Assembly (NCBI GenBank): GCA_965214085.1
Contig: OZ243937.1
Coordinates: forward strand, 1,240,001 to 1,304,000
Origin: UBA6055 sp965214085
GTDB taxonomy: Bacteria; Chloroflexota; Anaerolineae; Aggregatilineales; Phototrophicaceae
Length of the DNA stretch: 64,000 bases
Direction: 5' to 3'
Below the pieces are notes generated by a model. That model was not told where the DNA came from. It was given only the letters and a program-made list of their open reading frames with translations, and did no database searches. Below, in pieces: positions 8,835 through 17,668 of the stretch (positions within the stretch are counted from its first letter, which is position 1; each line of letters begins with the position of its first letter). A program made the translations under genes and the position numbers.

Positions 8835-9284
8835 GTGAACATTGAAGTCACGATCTTTCTTCTGCGCCTCTTGGCGGGGCTTTGCCTGGCAGGCTTTATG
8901 CTGGCGCTGTTTGTCATCATTTGGCGTAATGCAGGCGCTGCTGTTTATCAGCCGGCCGCAGCCGGGGCGCCGCATGGTTACCTAACGCGCGAGCAGCCTG
9001 CGCTGGCTGACGACGCCCTTCGCTGCTCGCTGTGGCCCATCGTCACCCTGGGCCGGGCCGAGGGCAATACAGTTGTCATCAGGGATGATTTCGCCAGCGC
9101 CAATCACGCGCGGATTGTTCTGGATGGCGGCCAGTGGTGGCTGGAAGATCGAGGGAGCCGCAACGGCACGCAGCTCAACGGCGAGGCGATTCTTCGCCGC
9201 ACGATTCTGACTGACGGAGACGAAATCGGCATCGGCAAATACCGCTATCGGCTCCACCTGAATCGGGAGAATATGACGATGTAG
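8835..9284 (+). CDS. FhaB-like membrane-anchored FHA protein
   Basis: A 149-residue protein starting at GTG 8835 (an ATG at 8833 is out of frame). One membrane helix at about residues 6-28 (FLLRLLAGLCLAGFMLALFVII) is followed by a cytoplasmic FHA domain: VTLGRAEGNTVVI, FASANHARI, DRGSRNGTQLNG. The layout is that of FhaB/FipA, which in Actinobacteria links phosphothreonine signalling to division proteins. It begins 9 bp after fhaA, in the same operon. The partner kinase must lie elsewhere if it exists. Confidence 0.82.
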   Translation: MNIEVTIFLLRLLAGLCLAGFMLALFVIIWRNAGAAVYQPAAAGAPHGYLTREQPALADDALRCSLWPIVTLGRAEGNTVVIRDDFASANHARIVLDGGQWWLEDRGSRNGTQLNGEAILRRTILTDGDEIGIGKYRYRLHLNRENMTM

Positions 9285-9341
9285 CGCCGGGCTGCCCTTC
9301 GCCATAAACGGCGATGAGTTAGACCCGCGGGGAGGCGGACG

Positions 9342-10214
9342 ATGGAAACCATACGCATAGCAGTTATCGGCGGATCCGGCTTGTACAATATGCCGGCCAT
9401 TTCTGATCATGGCGCGGCAGAAATAGATACGCCCTTTGGCAAGCCTAGCGGGGTCATCCGCATCGGCAGCTTGGGTGGCAAGCGAATTGCCTTCCTGCCG
9501 AGGCACGGAGAGGGCCACGCGCTGTCGCCCTCGACCCTGCCGTACCGCGCCAACATATATGCCTTGAAGAAGTTGGGTGTTCGCTTCATCATCGCGGTGA
9601 ACGCCGTCGGCTCCCTGCGCGAGGATTACGAGCCGGGGCACATCGCCACGATTGATCAAATCATCGACTACACCATTCAGACGCGTCCGCGCTCGTTCTT
9701 TGAGGACGGTCTCGTAGCGCATGTTTCGGTGGCGGATCCAACCAGCGCCTACCTTCGTAATATAATCGCTAAGGCCGTCGAAGCGGTCGGCGGGACGGCG
9801 CATCGAAGCGCGACTATTCTGGTTGAAGATGGTCCGCGCTTCGCCACGCGGGCCGAAAGCCACTTGTTCCGCGCTTGGGGCTGCCACTTGATCGGCATGA
9901 CCTCGGCGCCGGAGGCTTTCCTGGCGCGGGAAGCCGAAATCGCCTACGCCTCGCTGGCGCACGTCACCGATTTTGACAGTTGGCATTCGCATGAAGCGGA
10001 TGTCACTTCCGATCTCGTCCTTGAAACGCTTCTGCAAAACATCGAGACGGTACAGCGAGCGCTGGCTGTCGCGCTTTCGCAGGTTGACGAGGACCACATT
10101 GATCCGGCGCACAGCGCGCTCGGGTCAGCCCTAGCCACACCGCCGGACGCGATGGACGCCAACGCGATCGACCGACTGCGGCCTATCCTGGCGCGTGTGC
10201 TCAACCTTGACTAG
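9342..10214 (+). CDS. mtnP: S-methyl-5'-thioadenosine phosphorylase
   Basis: A 290-residue enzyme that cleaves 5'-methylthioadenosine with phosphate to adenine and methylthioribose-1-phosphate (methionine salvage). Visible motifs are IAVIGGSGLYNM (phosphate site), LPRHGEGHALSP with YRANIYALK, AVGSLREDY, and APEAFLAREAEIAYASLAHVTDFDSW (base and methylthioribose site). Length is normal for the family. A strong GGGGAGG site precedes ATG 9342. Its position between fhaB and rodA is unusual: it is metabolically unrelated, yet its 3' end overlaps rodA. A closely related purine nucleoside phosphorylase is the alternative, but the MTAP motif favours mtnP. Confidence 0.88.
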   Translation: METIRIAVIGGSGLYNMPAISDHGAAEIDTPFGKPSGVIRIGSLGGKRIAFLPRHGEGHALSPSTLPYRANIYALKKLGVRFIIAVNAVGSLREDYEPGHIATIDQIIDYTIQTRPRSFFEDGLVAHVSVADPTSAYLRNIIAKAVEAVGGTAHRSATILVEDGPRFATRAESHLFRAWGCHLIGMTSAPEAFLAREAEIAYASLAHVTDFDSWHSHEADVTSDLVLETLLQNIETVQRALAVALSQVDEDHIDPAHSALGSALATPPDAMDANAIDRLRPILARVLNLD

Positions 10215-11523
10215 GACGGACATCGACAACCCGCTGCCCCTCTTAAGAGTCGTTGCCGGTTCACGCGGCCGGGGCAATGTCTGGTTGCTGCTGCTGCTTG
10301 CGGGCGTCTTTGTATTCGCCGGTTTGGCGTCGATTGCGATCACCCGCCAGTCCAGCGCCAACCTTTGGGCGGGCTTTGCGGTTTGGATCGTCTGCGCGCT
10401 GGGCGCCGCGACAGTGTTGAAATGGCGGCTGCCGAGCCACGACCCGCTGTTGCTGGCGCTGTCGATGTTTCTCAGTGGCTGGGGCTTGGTGGCGATCGAG
10501 CGGCTCGCCCCAGCATTCGCCGATCGGCAGGCGCTTTGGCTGGCGATCAGCGTACTGGCTATGCTTGGGGTGGCGATTTACCCCCAAGTCTTGCGCTGGC
10601 TGCGCCTCTACCGCTACATTCTCTTGGCGCTGGCTTTGCTGCTGCTATCGGCGACCATCGTATTGGGGCGGAATCCCTCTGGCTTTGAGTTCGCCCCGCG
10701 GCTATGGCTAGGCATCGGCGCCTTCTACTTCCAGCCGTCCGAGATTATGAAAGTGATATTGGTCGCCTTTTTGGCTAGCTATCTAGCCGAGCAGAGCGCA
10801 ACTTTGCGGGCGCGCGGCGATGCGTCCGCCAGCGCCAACGGCTTATCGCTGCGTCTCATCGGACCCATACTTTTGATGTGGCTGCTTTCCATGGTGATTC
10901 TGGTATGGCAGCGCGACTTGGGTACGGCCATGCTTTTTTTCGTCGTCTTTCTGCTGCTGCTCTACCTTTCCAGCGGGGATCCGCGCTTGTTCCTTGGCGG
11001 CGCGCTGCTCGTCCTGGTGGCGGGCGCCGTGGCTTACCAGCTCTTTGATGTGGTGCAGCTGCGCGTGGATATTTGGCTTAATCCCTGGCCCGAAGCTGAC
11101 GGACGCGCCTATCAGATTGTACAGAGTTTGATGGCTTTCGGGGCTGGCGGCATCGCAGGCACAGGCGTCGGCTTGGGCTCGCCCGGCTACATCCCCGTGG
11201 TCCACTCTGACTTCGTCTTTGCCGCCATCGCCGAAGAGTGGGGTTTGCTGGGCGTCATCGCCATTCTGAGCAGCTTCGGCGTCCTGGCTTGGCGCGGGCT
11301 GGCCATCGCCCTGAACCATCATGGGAGCGCGTTCCAAAGATTGTTGGCCGCCGGCTTAACGATGACTTTGCTGGTGCAAGCGCTAATGATCATGGCGGGC
11401 GTTTTGAAACTGCTGCCCTTGACCGGTGTCACGCTGCCCTTCATCAGCTACGGCGGCAGCTCGCTTTTCGCCTGTCATATCATGATGGGTCTTCTGCTGC
11501 GCTTGTCCTCGGGAGCGCGCTAG
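10195..11523 (+). CDS. FtsW/RodA/SpoVE-family SEDS protein
   Basis: A 442-residue membrane protein with about 10-12 helices. Family signatures are FYFQPSEIMKVILVAFLASYL, VWQRDLGTAMLFF, IVQSLMAFGAGGIAGTGVGLGSPG, VVHSDFVFAAIAEEWGLLGV and TGVTLPFISYGGSSLF. SEDS proteins polymerise lipid II glycan strands with a cognate class B PBP; here the PBP gene follows directly. In the large extracellular loop, NPWPEADGRAYQ aligns with DPxGxGYQ of other family members, putting Glu where the catalytic Asp normally sits. I use GTG 10195, which overlaps mtnP by 20 bp; TTG 10207 is also possible. Confidence 0.88.
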   Translation: MCSTLTRTDIDNPLPLLRVVAGSRGRGNVWLLLLLAGVFVFAGLASIAITRQSSANLWAGFAVWIVCALGAATVLKWRLPSHDPLLLALSMFLSGWGLVAIERLAPAFADRQALWLAISVLAMLGVAIYPQVLRWLRLYRYILLALALLLLSATIVLGRNPSGFEFAPRLWLGIGAFYFQPSEIMKVILVAFLASYLAEQSATLRARGDASASANGLSLRLIGPILLMWLLSMVILVWQRDLGTAMLFFVVFLLLLYLSSGDPRLFLGGALLVLVAGAVAYQLFDVVQLRVDIWLNPWPEADGRAYQIVQSLMAFGAGGIAGTGVGLGSPGYIPVVHSDFVFAAIAEEWGLLGVIAILSSFGVLAWRGLAIALNHHGSAFQRLLAAGLTMTLLVQALMIMAGVLKLLPLTGVTLPFISYGGSSLFACHIMMGLLLRLSSGAR

Positions 11524-12936
11524 GTGCGCTATCAGCGAACGATTCGTCATATCCTGGCCGGCACGTTGATCTGCCTGGCGCTCGTCGGGCTCTCGGCGAC
11601 TTATTGGGCTTTGGCCGGGCAAGACTCCCTGCTGCTGCGGGAAGACAACCCGCGCATCATCGAAGCGCAGCGCGATGTCCGGCGTGGCGGCATCTTTGAC
11701 CAGGCGGGGCAAATCCTGGCGCAGACGGTCCAAGGCGATGCGGGGCTGGAGCGGCGTTATCCGCAGGCATCCGCATACAGCATCGTCGGCTATTACAGCC
11801 TGCGCTATGGCGTGGGCGGCGCGGAATCGGCCTACGACGCGCTGCTGTCTGGCGCCCGACCCATCGAGAGCATCGCCGACTACTTCAATCGCAAGCTCCT
11901 GAATCAGCCCCAAATCGGCGCTGATATCATGCTTTCGCTGGATGTCGCCCTCCAGGAATCGGTCGTCAGCGCGTTGGCTGAGGCCGCGGGTACGGCAATC
12001 GTCCTGGACGCGCGCAACGGCGCTGTATTGGCGTTGGTCAGCCAGCCGAGCTTCAATCCCAATACGCTGGATGCGGACTGGGGCAGGCTGGTCGAAGCAG
12101 AGGGCAAACCCTTCTTCAACCGCGCCCTGCAGGGCAACTATCAGATCGGCGCCAATATCTACCTCATTTGGCTGGCGCAGGCGCTCGAAAGCGGCTTTGA
12201 CCTGTCTTGGCGCTTTACTGACGCTGCCGATCCGGTCGATCTCGGCGATGGCATGATTGCCGCCTGCCTAGTTAATCAGGCTGAGGCTGAACTGACCCTG
12301 GGCGAATCCCTGGCTTTTGGCTGTCCCGCTGCATTCGCCAGCTATCGTCAGACGGAGTCGGCGCTGGCATACGACGATTTGCTTGCGCCCTACGCCTTTC
12401 ATGATCCTTTGACGCTGGCTGGTTTCCCGCAAAGGGAAGCGATCGATCTTGCGCCGGACGATGACAGCCTCAGCCCCGCCGATCTGGAATTGCGGAATGC
12501 GCTGGGCCAAGGCAACCTGACCACTACGCCGCTCCATCTCGCCACTATGATCGCGGCGATTGCCAACGACGGCTTGGCCGCAGAACCTGCGCTGCTATCC
12601 GGCCTGCGCCCGCCCGATTCAGACCAGTGGCGAACGCGCTCGCAGGCATCAGCCAGCCGGCGCATGATGCGCGCTGAGACCGCTCAAAGCCTGCAACTCG
12701 CGCTGCGGGACGCCTGGTCGAAGCTCTGGGCGCCGCCGCAAGACTCGCCGCAAATTGGCGCCTATATCGCCCGCTCCTATTCAGGCGACGAGACGCAACT
12801 CTGGTTGAACGGCTTCGTTAAGACCCACGAAGACAACGCTCTCGCCTTTGTCGTCCTGCTGGAAGACAGCGCTGACATCTCCCAGATCTTAGCCATAGGC
12901 CGCGAGTTAATCGATATCATTTCCGGCGAAGAATAG
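11524..12936 (+). CDS. Class B penicillin-binding-protein homologue lacking all catalytic motifs
   Basis: A 470-residue protein with one N-terminal membrane helix (about 9-31), a short PBP dimerisation-like region (DVRRGGIFDQAGQILAQT) and a transpeptidase-like fold (LDARNGAVLALVSQPSFNPN, FFNRALQG, GQGNLTTTPLHLATMIAAIAN). It resembles PbpA of actinobacterial rodA-pbpA operons. The SxxK motif of the PGSTFK region reads IGANIY (A210, Y213), SxN reads GCP (266-268), and no KTG occurs in the segment before LWLNGF. It therefore cannot be an acyl-serine transpeptidase. The frame is intact, so this looks like a retained structural or regulatory partner of RodA rather than a pseudogene. GTG 11524 directly follows the rodA stop. 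Confidence 0.85.
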   Translation: MRYQRTIRHILAGTLICLALVGLSATYWALAGQDSLLLREDNPRIIEAQRDVRRGGIFDQAGQILAQTVQGDAGLERRYPQASAYSIVGYYSLRYGVGGAESAYDALLSGARPIESIADYFNRKLLNQPQIGADIMLSLDVALQESVVSALAEAAGTAIVLDARNGAVLALVSQPSFNPNTLDADWGRLVEAEGKPFFNRALQGNYQIGANIYLIWLAQALESGFDLSWRFTDAADPVDLGDGMIAACLVNQAEAELTLGESLAFGCPAAFASYRQTESALAYDDLLAPYAFHDPLTLAGFPQREAIDLAPDDDSLSPADLELRNALGQGNLTTTPLHLATMIAAIANDGLAAEPALLSGLRPPDSDQWRTRSQASASRRMMRAETAQSLQLALRDAWSKLWAPPQDSPQIGAYIARSYSGDETQLWLNGFVKTHEDNALAFVVLLEDSADISQILAIGRELIDIISGEE

Positions 12937-12967
12937 CAAACGTCACTGCGTCAAAAGCGCCGCCAGT

Positions 12968-15900
12968 TTATCCTAGCAGGGAGACGCCCCACTCCTCCAG
13001 CTCGCGATTGAAGGCGGCCAATTCGCGGTCTCGCAAGCTCTCGAATGCCTCTATCTGAGCTTGGATCGCGCCGGACAGCTTGTCAAATACCGCATACGAT
13101 TGCAGGGTCGGCGGGAACTCGCCTAATCCAACCACCGCCGGCAGGCCACTCAAGCGGCGTAGGTAATCCGTGCCCTGGTTCACGCGCCCGGCCCAGCCTT
13201 CGGGCAAGTCGGGCACGAAGATCTTCATCTCAATCTCCCGCAGTCGATCAGCGAGCTCGGCAGCGCTAATCGCCAGGTCCGCGTGATCCGCCGCGTAAGC
13301 CAGTCGCTCTTTCAGGCTGCCCAGTTGCCCGCGGTAGCGACGCATGGAATTGACCGTCTCGGTCGCGTGGGAGTAGCAGTTTTGAATCTTCACCAGCAGA
13401 TTGTATTGCTCCTGCAGCTGCTCATCGGACGCCGACGATGTCGCGTCTTTGATCAGATCAAAGTGCGTCGTGTATACTTCGCCGCCGACCGTTAGCGACA
13501 ATTGATACTTGCCCGGCGGCACGGTCGGGCCGGGCATCCGCTCGAATTGCGGGTCTTTGCCATTCAGCGGCGGGGAGGTCGGCAGGCGCATGTCCCAGAC
13601 GAAGCGGTTCCAGCCCGCCTGCGCCGTGAGATAGACGATGGTCTTGTCCGGCTTCTCCTTTTGCCGCTGCCGGTCTGAATCATCCATGCTGCTGAATTCA
13701 CGGAGCAGTGTACCGTCCGCGTTTGCAATGTTCAGCTTGATTTTGTCGGCCGGCGCGCCTTGCAAGAAATAAGTCACGAGTACGCCGCGCGGCAAGTTTT
13801 CGCCCGAATCCAGGAACTTGCGTTCAACCACATTTTCGGACGTCGTCCTGTGCGTGTAAGCAGCCGAGACGCCGGTCGAGCTCATGTAGGTCTTGCCCGG
13901 CTGATCGACCAAGCGGCGACCGTCGATGCTCTCGAGTAGGCGTTGCGTAGCGCGCGGCTTGAGCAACATGGCCTCGCAATCTTGCACGACGTCGCTGAGC
14001 TGATGCAGTCGGGTTAGATCATCGAGGATCCAAAAGGCGCGCCCATGCGTGGCGGCGACGAGATCGTTGTTCTTGACCAGCAGATCATGAATGGGCGCGA
14101 CCGGCAAATTCAGTTGCAGAGGTTGCCAGTTCTCCCCGTCATTGAACGAGACGTAGACGCCGGTTTCTGTGCCGGCGTACAGCAGGCCTTGGCGCGCAGG
14201 GTCACAGCGGATAACGCGCGCGAAGTCGTCGTCCGCAATGCCAGCGTTAATACGCGCCCAAGACTGTCCGTAATTGCTAGTCTTGTAAAGATACGGCGCG
14301 TAATCATCGTGTTTGTAACGCAAGGCTGCCAGGTAGCAAGTTGAGGCGTCATGCGGCGAGAGTTCCAGCGCGCTCACCATGGACCACTCCGGCAACTCCG
14401 TGGGCGTGATGTCCACCCAAGTCTCGCCATTGTCCTGGGTGATATGCACCAGCCCGTCATCGGAGCCAGCCCAGATGACACCGGGTTCATGGCTTGATTC
14501 CGCCAGCGCGAATACGGTGGCATACACTTCCGCGCTCGCTCCTTCGCGATTGACTGGACCACCAGTGACTTGCAGCGTAGCCGGGTCGGCGCGCGTCAAG
14601 TCGGGGCTGATGGGCTGCCAACTGTGGCCCTCGTCCGTCGTCTTGAAAATCAAATTGCCGCCGATGTAGAGCGTATTCGGGTCATGCGGCGAAAAGACGA
14701 TGGGGTAGGTCCAGGCGAAGCGATATTGGTAATCTGCCGCCGCTTCCCCCGATGTGACTTCGGGCCAAGTGGTCACCAGCCGCAGTTGCTTGCTGCTGTG
14801 ATCATAGCGCTGCAAGCAGTTGCCGCCGCCGGGCGAGCTGCCGATGGCGCCGACAAAGACGATGTCATCGTCATCCGGTTTGATGGCGATGTAGCCGCTT
14901 TCACCGGAGCCGGCGATGAAGCCGTCCAGCCACATCAGCGAGGACTTTTCGTTGCGGCTGGGTACGGCCACGCTGCTGTTGTCTTGCTGTGTGCCATAGA
15001 CAAAATAGGGCTCGCGATTGTCCGCCGCTACATGATAGAACTGCGCCGTGGGCTGATTGAATATCGACGACCAGGACGCGCCGCCATTCAACGAGACGCA
15101 GGCGCCGCCGTCATTGCCCTGCACCATACGTTTGGGATTCTGCGGGTCGATCCACAGGTCGTGATTGTCCCCGTGCGGTGTGCCGATCGCGCTATAGCTG
15201 CGGCCGCCATCGATGGATTTCCATAAGCGCAGGTTGTTGACGTATACTGTGTCGGCGTCTTGCGGGTCGGGCGTCAGGTGCATGTAATACCAGGCTCGCG
15301 AAATAATGTCGTTGTTGCGCGCCACGAACTTCCAATTGTCGCCATGGTCGTCGGAACGGTACATGCCGCCCTGTTCATGCTCGACCAAGGCGTAGACCCG
15401 CCCCGACTGCGCCGGCGAGGCCGCGATGCCGACCTTGCCCAGGATTCCCGCCGGCAGTCCCGCGTTCGCCGAGATGTTCTCCCAGCTGTCTCCGCCATCC
15501 AGCGAACGCCAGATGCCGCTGTCTTCGCCGCCGCTGCTCATCATGTGAAAGTTGCGATACGCCTCCCAGATGCTGGCGTAAATGATGCGCGGATTGTTCG
15601 GGTCGATGCTGAGGTCGACGGCGCCGGCTTTGTCGCTGACGAAGAGCACGCGTTCCCAGTTCTCGCCGCCGTCCTTAGAGCGGAAAACGCCGCGCTGCTC
15701 GTTGCGCCCGAATGCGTGCCCCAGCGCCGCGACGTACACCGTGTCGGGGTCGGTCGGATGAATCCGCAGCTTGCCAATATGCCGCGTGTCCTCCAAGCCG
15801 ATGTGCTCCCAGCTGCGCCCGGCATCGGTCGACTTGTACACCCCGTCGCCGTGCGATACGTCGATGCGGATGGTGGCTTCGCCCATGCCGGCGTAGATGA

Positions 15901-16135
15901 CGTTGGGGTCGGATTCCGCGACAGCCAGCGCGCCTACCGACGCCGTGTTGAAGTAGCCGTCGGAGATATTCTCCCAATACTGCCCGGCGTCTTCGGTCTT
16001 CCAGACCCCGCCGGCGCAGGCGCCAAAGTAGAATGTGCCGAGTTCGGTGGGGTGGCCGGCCACGGTGACCACCCGTCCGCCGCGAAAGGGACCAATGCAG
16101 CGCCAGTGTCCGATGTTGTCGAGGGGAAGGTTCAT
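12968..16135 (-). CDS. Large VPS10/sortilin-like BNR beta-propeller protein
   Basis: A 1055-residue protein with many BNR/Asp-box repeats of the type S-x-D-x-G-x-x-W (TEDAGQYWENI, STDAGRSWEHIG, SLDGGDSWENI, TTDEGHSWQPI, TQDNGETWVDI), forming two propellers over about residues 1-690. A C-terminal region (about 780-1050) has a beta-sandwich and a coiled-coil-like helical segment. Annotated relatives are glycosyl hydrolases of unproven activity and are usually secreted. Here the N-terminus starts directly in the propeller (MNLPLDNIGHWRCIGPFRGG) and no signal peptide is seen. It is convergent with the PBP gene. Substrate unknown. Confidence 0.8.
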   Translation of the reverse strand: MNLPLDNIGHWRCIGPFRGGRVVTVAGHPTELGTFYFGACAGGVWKTEDAGQYWENISDGYFNTASVGALAVAESDPNVIYAGMGEATIRIDVSHGDGVYKSTDAGRSWEHIGLEDTRHIGKLRIHPTDPDTVYVAALGHAFGRNEQRGVFRSKDGGENWERVLFVSDKAGAVDLSIDPNNPRIIYASIWEAYRNFHMMSSGGEDSGIWRSLDGGDSWENISANAGLPAGILGKVGIAASPAQSGRVYALVEHEQGGMYRSDDHGDNWKFVARNNDIISRAWYYMHLTPDPQDADTVYVNNLRLWKSIDGGRSYSAIGTPHGDNHDLWIDPQNPKRMVQGNDGGACVSLNGGASWSSIFNQPTAQFYHVAADNREPYFVYGTQQDNSSVAVPSRNEKSSLMWLDGFIAGSGESGYIAIKPDDDDIVFVGAIGSSPGGGNCLQRYDHSSKQLRLVTTWPEVTSGEAAADYQYRFAWTYPIVFSPHDPNTLYIGGNLIFKTTDEGHSWQPISPDLTRADPATLQVTGGPVNREGASAEVYATVFALAESSHEPGVIWAGSDDGLVHITQDNGETWVDITPTELPEWSMVSALELSPHDASTCYLAALRYKHDDYAPYLYKTSNYGQSWARINAGIADDDFARVIRCDPARQGLLYAGTETGVYVSFNDGENWQPLQLNLPVAPIHDLLVKNNDLVAATHGRAFWILDDLTRLHQLSDVVQDCEAMLLKPRATQRLLESIDGRRLVDQPGKTYMSSTGVSAAYTHRTTSENVVERKFLDSGENLPRGVLVTYFLQGAPADKIKLNIANADGTLLREFSSMDDSDRQRQKEKPDKTIVYLTAQAGWNRFVWDMRLPTSPPLNGKDPQFERMPGPTVPPGKYQLSLTVGGEVYTTHFDLIKDATSSASDEQLQEQYNLLVKIQNCYSHATETVNSMRRYRGQLGSLKERLAYAADHADLAISAAELADRLREIEMKIFVPDLPEGWAGRVNQGTDYLRRLSGLPAVVGLGEFPPTLQSYAVFDKLSGAIQAQIEAFESLRDRELAAFNRELEEWGVSLLG

Positions 16136-16257
16136 TGCGTTTGCGCTTTCTTTGATGGTTGATTAAGGATTACGGGTATTGTAGCGTCTTTGCACATCAA
16201 TATTCCAATTGATAAGCTCTCAGTGTAGTATCACGCAGATAGGGTAAAATGCGTCAA

Positions 16258-16274
16258 ACGAGATTTTTTCTCGT
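16258..16274 (+). promoter_or_regulatory. Inverted repeat in the leader of the AAA/RloB operon
   Basis: ACGAGA-TTTTT-TCTCGT is a perfect 6-bp inverted repeat about 27 bp before the ATPase start and 8 bp after a TAAAAT box (16245-16250). It could be an operator or a small RNA hairpin. No regulator gene is adjacent, so its function is open. Confidence 0.35.
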
Positions 16275-16300
16275 AAAAGTCGACGAAAGGGTGCTTTCCC

Positions 16301-17668
16301 ATGCTTATTCGGTTCACAGTTGAGAATTTCTTGTCGTTCAAGGACGAAGTCGAGTTTTCGATGGTTGCTGGCAAATCTCGAAGGCACAGAGATCATATCG
16401 TTACCACTGGAAAGCGAAGTGACACGCGATTGCTAAAGACTGCCACCATTTATGGTGCCAATGCATCTGGCAAGACCAATCTTATACGGGCAATGGATTA
16501 TGCCAGGAATTTCATTCTTGGTAACGTAGCGACTCGGCCAAGGCAAAGTATTCCAGTGTTTCCTTTTTTATTGGATCGGTCCAAGGAGAAGGCACCATCC
16601 AAATTCGAGTTTGAAGTCAAGTGTTTAAACGCATCCTACACATACGGCTTTGAAGTTAGTTCAGAGCGCGTTCACTCGGAGTGGCTTTTTGAAATTCGTC
16701 CGACGACTGATAAGATTGTGTTCCAGCGCGAAACTGATAGCGATGGCAGGACAACTGTTGAATTTGGCAGTTTTGCACTGACAGCTGAACAGAGCCTAGA
16801 TTACTTACAATTTACAGCCGTCGGGACTCGACGGAACCAATTGTTTCTGACCGAAAGCATGGACCGCAACGTTGAATACTTTCGCGATGTCTATGATTGG
16901 TTTGAGAGCAAGCTTGTCTTGATCTACCCTGAGTCAACGCCAACTGGCATTGCCTTCATGTTCAAGATTGACGCTGAATTTCAGTCCAAACTGAGTGAGC
17001 TAGTCAACGTGTTTGACTTTGGCATTAGTCGTGTAGAATACGAAAAAACTGAATTCGACTCGGATACACGGTTTCCGGATGAACTGAAGAAAATAATTAA
17101 ACAGAGAATTCTTGACATCCCATTCAAAGATACAGCGGAAGGCGTTGTCCAGTTCAGAGATACGACGTTAGTATTTGTAGTAGACAAAGACAACCAGATC
17201 ACGTCCATTGAATATCAGACTGTACACCGTGTTGATCATGAGAGCCGCAACGTTTTCTTTGATCTCGCACAAGAGTCTGATGGTACACGAAGGATCTTCA
17301 ATTTGGGTCCTGCGCTCCTCGATCTGTTGAGTTCAGAGAGCGATAGAGTCTTCATAATAGACGAGCTCGATAGAAAACTGCATCCCGATATTACATACAC
17401 TATTGTGGAAATGTTTCTTAAGAATAGCGGCCAGCGACCACGCCAGCTAATAATTACAACGCACGAATCCGGACTTCTAGATTTGAATCTTCTCCGTCGG
17501 GACGAGATTTGGTTCATTGAAAAGACCGTTGACGGGACATCCTCCGCATATTCTTTGGAAGATTTTGTTCCACGAAACGACAGCGATGTTAGAAAACGCT
17601 ACCTTCAGGGCCGATTTGGATCAATTCCAATTATTCTCAGTGTAAATAATCTTGAATGGGCAAAATAG
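16301..17668 (+). CDS. AAA/ABC-type ATPase of a RloA-like defence pair
   Basis: A 455-residue protein of the COG1106 (RloA/AAA_15-like) group. The N-terminus MLIRFTVENFLSFKDEV is typical. Walker A is GANASGKT (52-59); the signature-like ESDGTRRIFNLGPALLDLL and Walker B VFIIDELDRKLHP (about 350-360, with catalytic Glu) follow, then a switch-like histidine in IITTHESGLLD. The partner overlapping its end has an RloB domain. Such ATPase/TOPRIM-like pairs (RloAB; compare PARIS and AbiL) are linked to phage defence, the ATPase sensing and the partner acting. The region is clearly more AT-rich than its flanks, suggesting transfer. Function is inferred. Confidence 0.8.
   Translation: MLIRFTVENFLSFKDEVEFSMVAGKSRRHRDHIVTTGKRSDTRLLKTATIYGANASGKTNLIRAMDYARNFILGNVATRPRQSIPVFPFLLDRSKEKAPSKFEFEVKCLNASYTYGFEVSSERVHSEWLFEIRPTTDKIVFQRETDSDGRTTVEFGSFALTAEQSLDYLQFTAVGTRRNQLFLTESMDRNVEYFRDVYDWFESKLVLIYPESTPTGIAFMFKIDAEFQSKLSELVNVFDFGISRVEYEKTEFDSDTRFPDELKKIIKQRILDIPFKDTAEGVVQFRDTTLVFVVDKDNQITSIEYQTVHRVDHESRNVFFDLAQESDGTRRIFNLGPALLDLLSSESDRVFIIDELDRKLHPDITYTIVEMFLKNSGQRPRQLIITTHESGLLDLNLLRRDEIWFIEKTVDGTSSAYSLEDFVPRNDSDVRKRYLQGRFGSIPIILSVNNLEWAK

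Noticed and set aside
8982..10112. A 376-codon open frame on the minus strand over fhaB and mtnP
   Set aside because: It covers two well-supported genes on the other strand and shows no recognisable domain.
15260..16162. A 300-codon open frame opposite the BNR propeller gene
   Set aside because: The translated sequence is Val/Arg/Ala-rich and lacks structure; the opposite strand has repeated Asp-box motifs.
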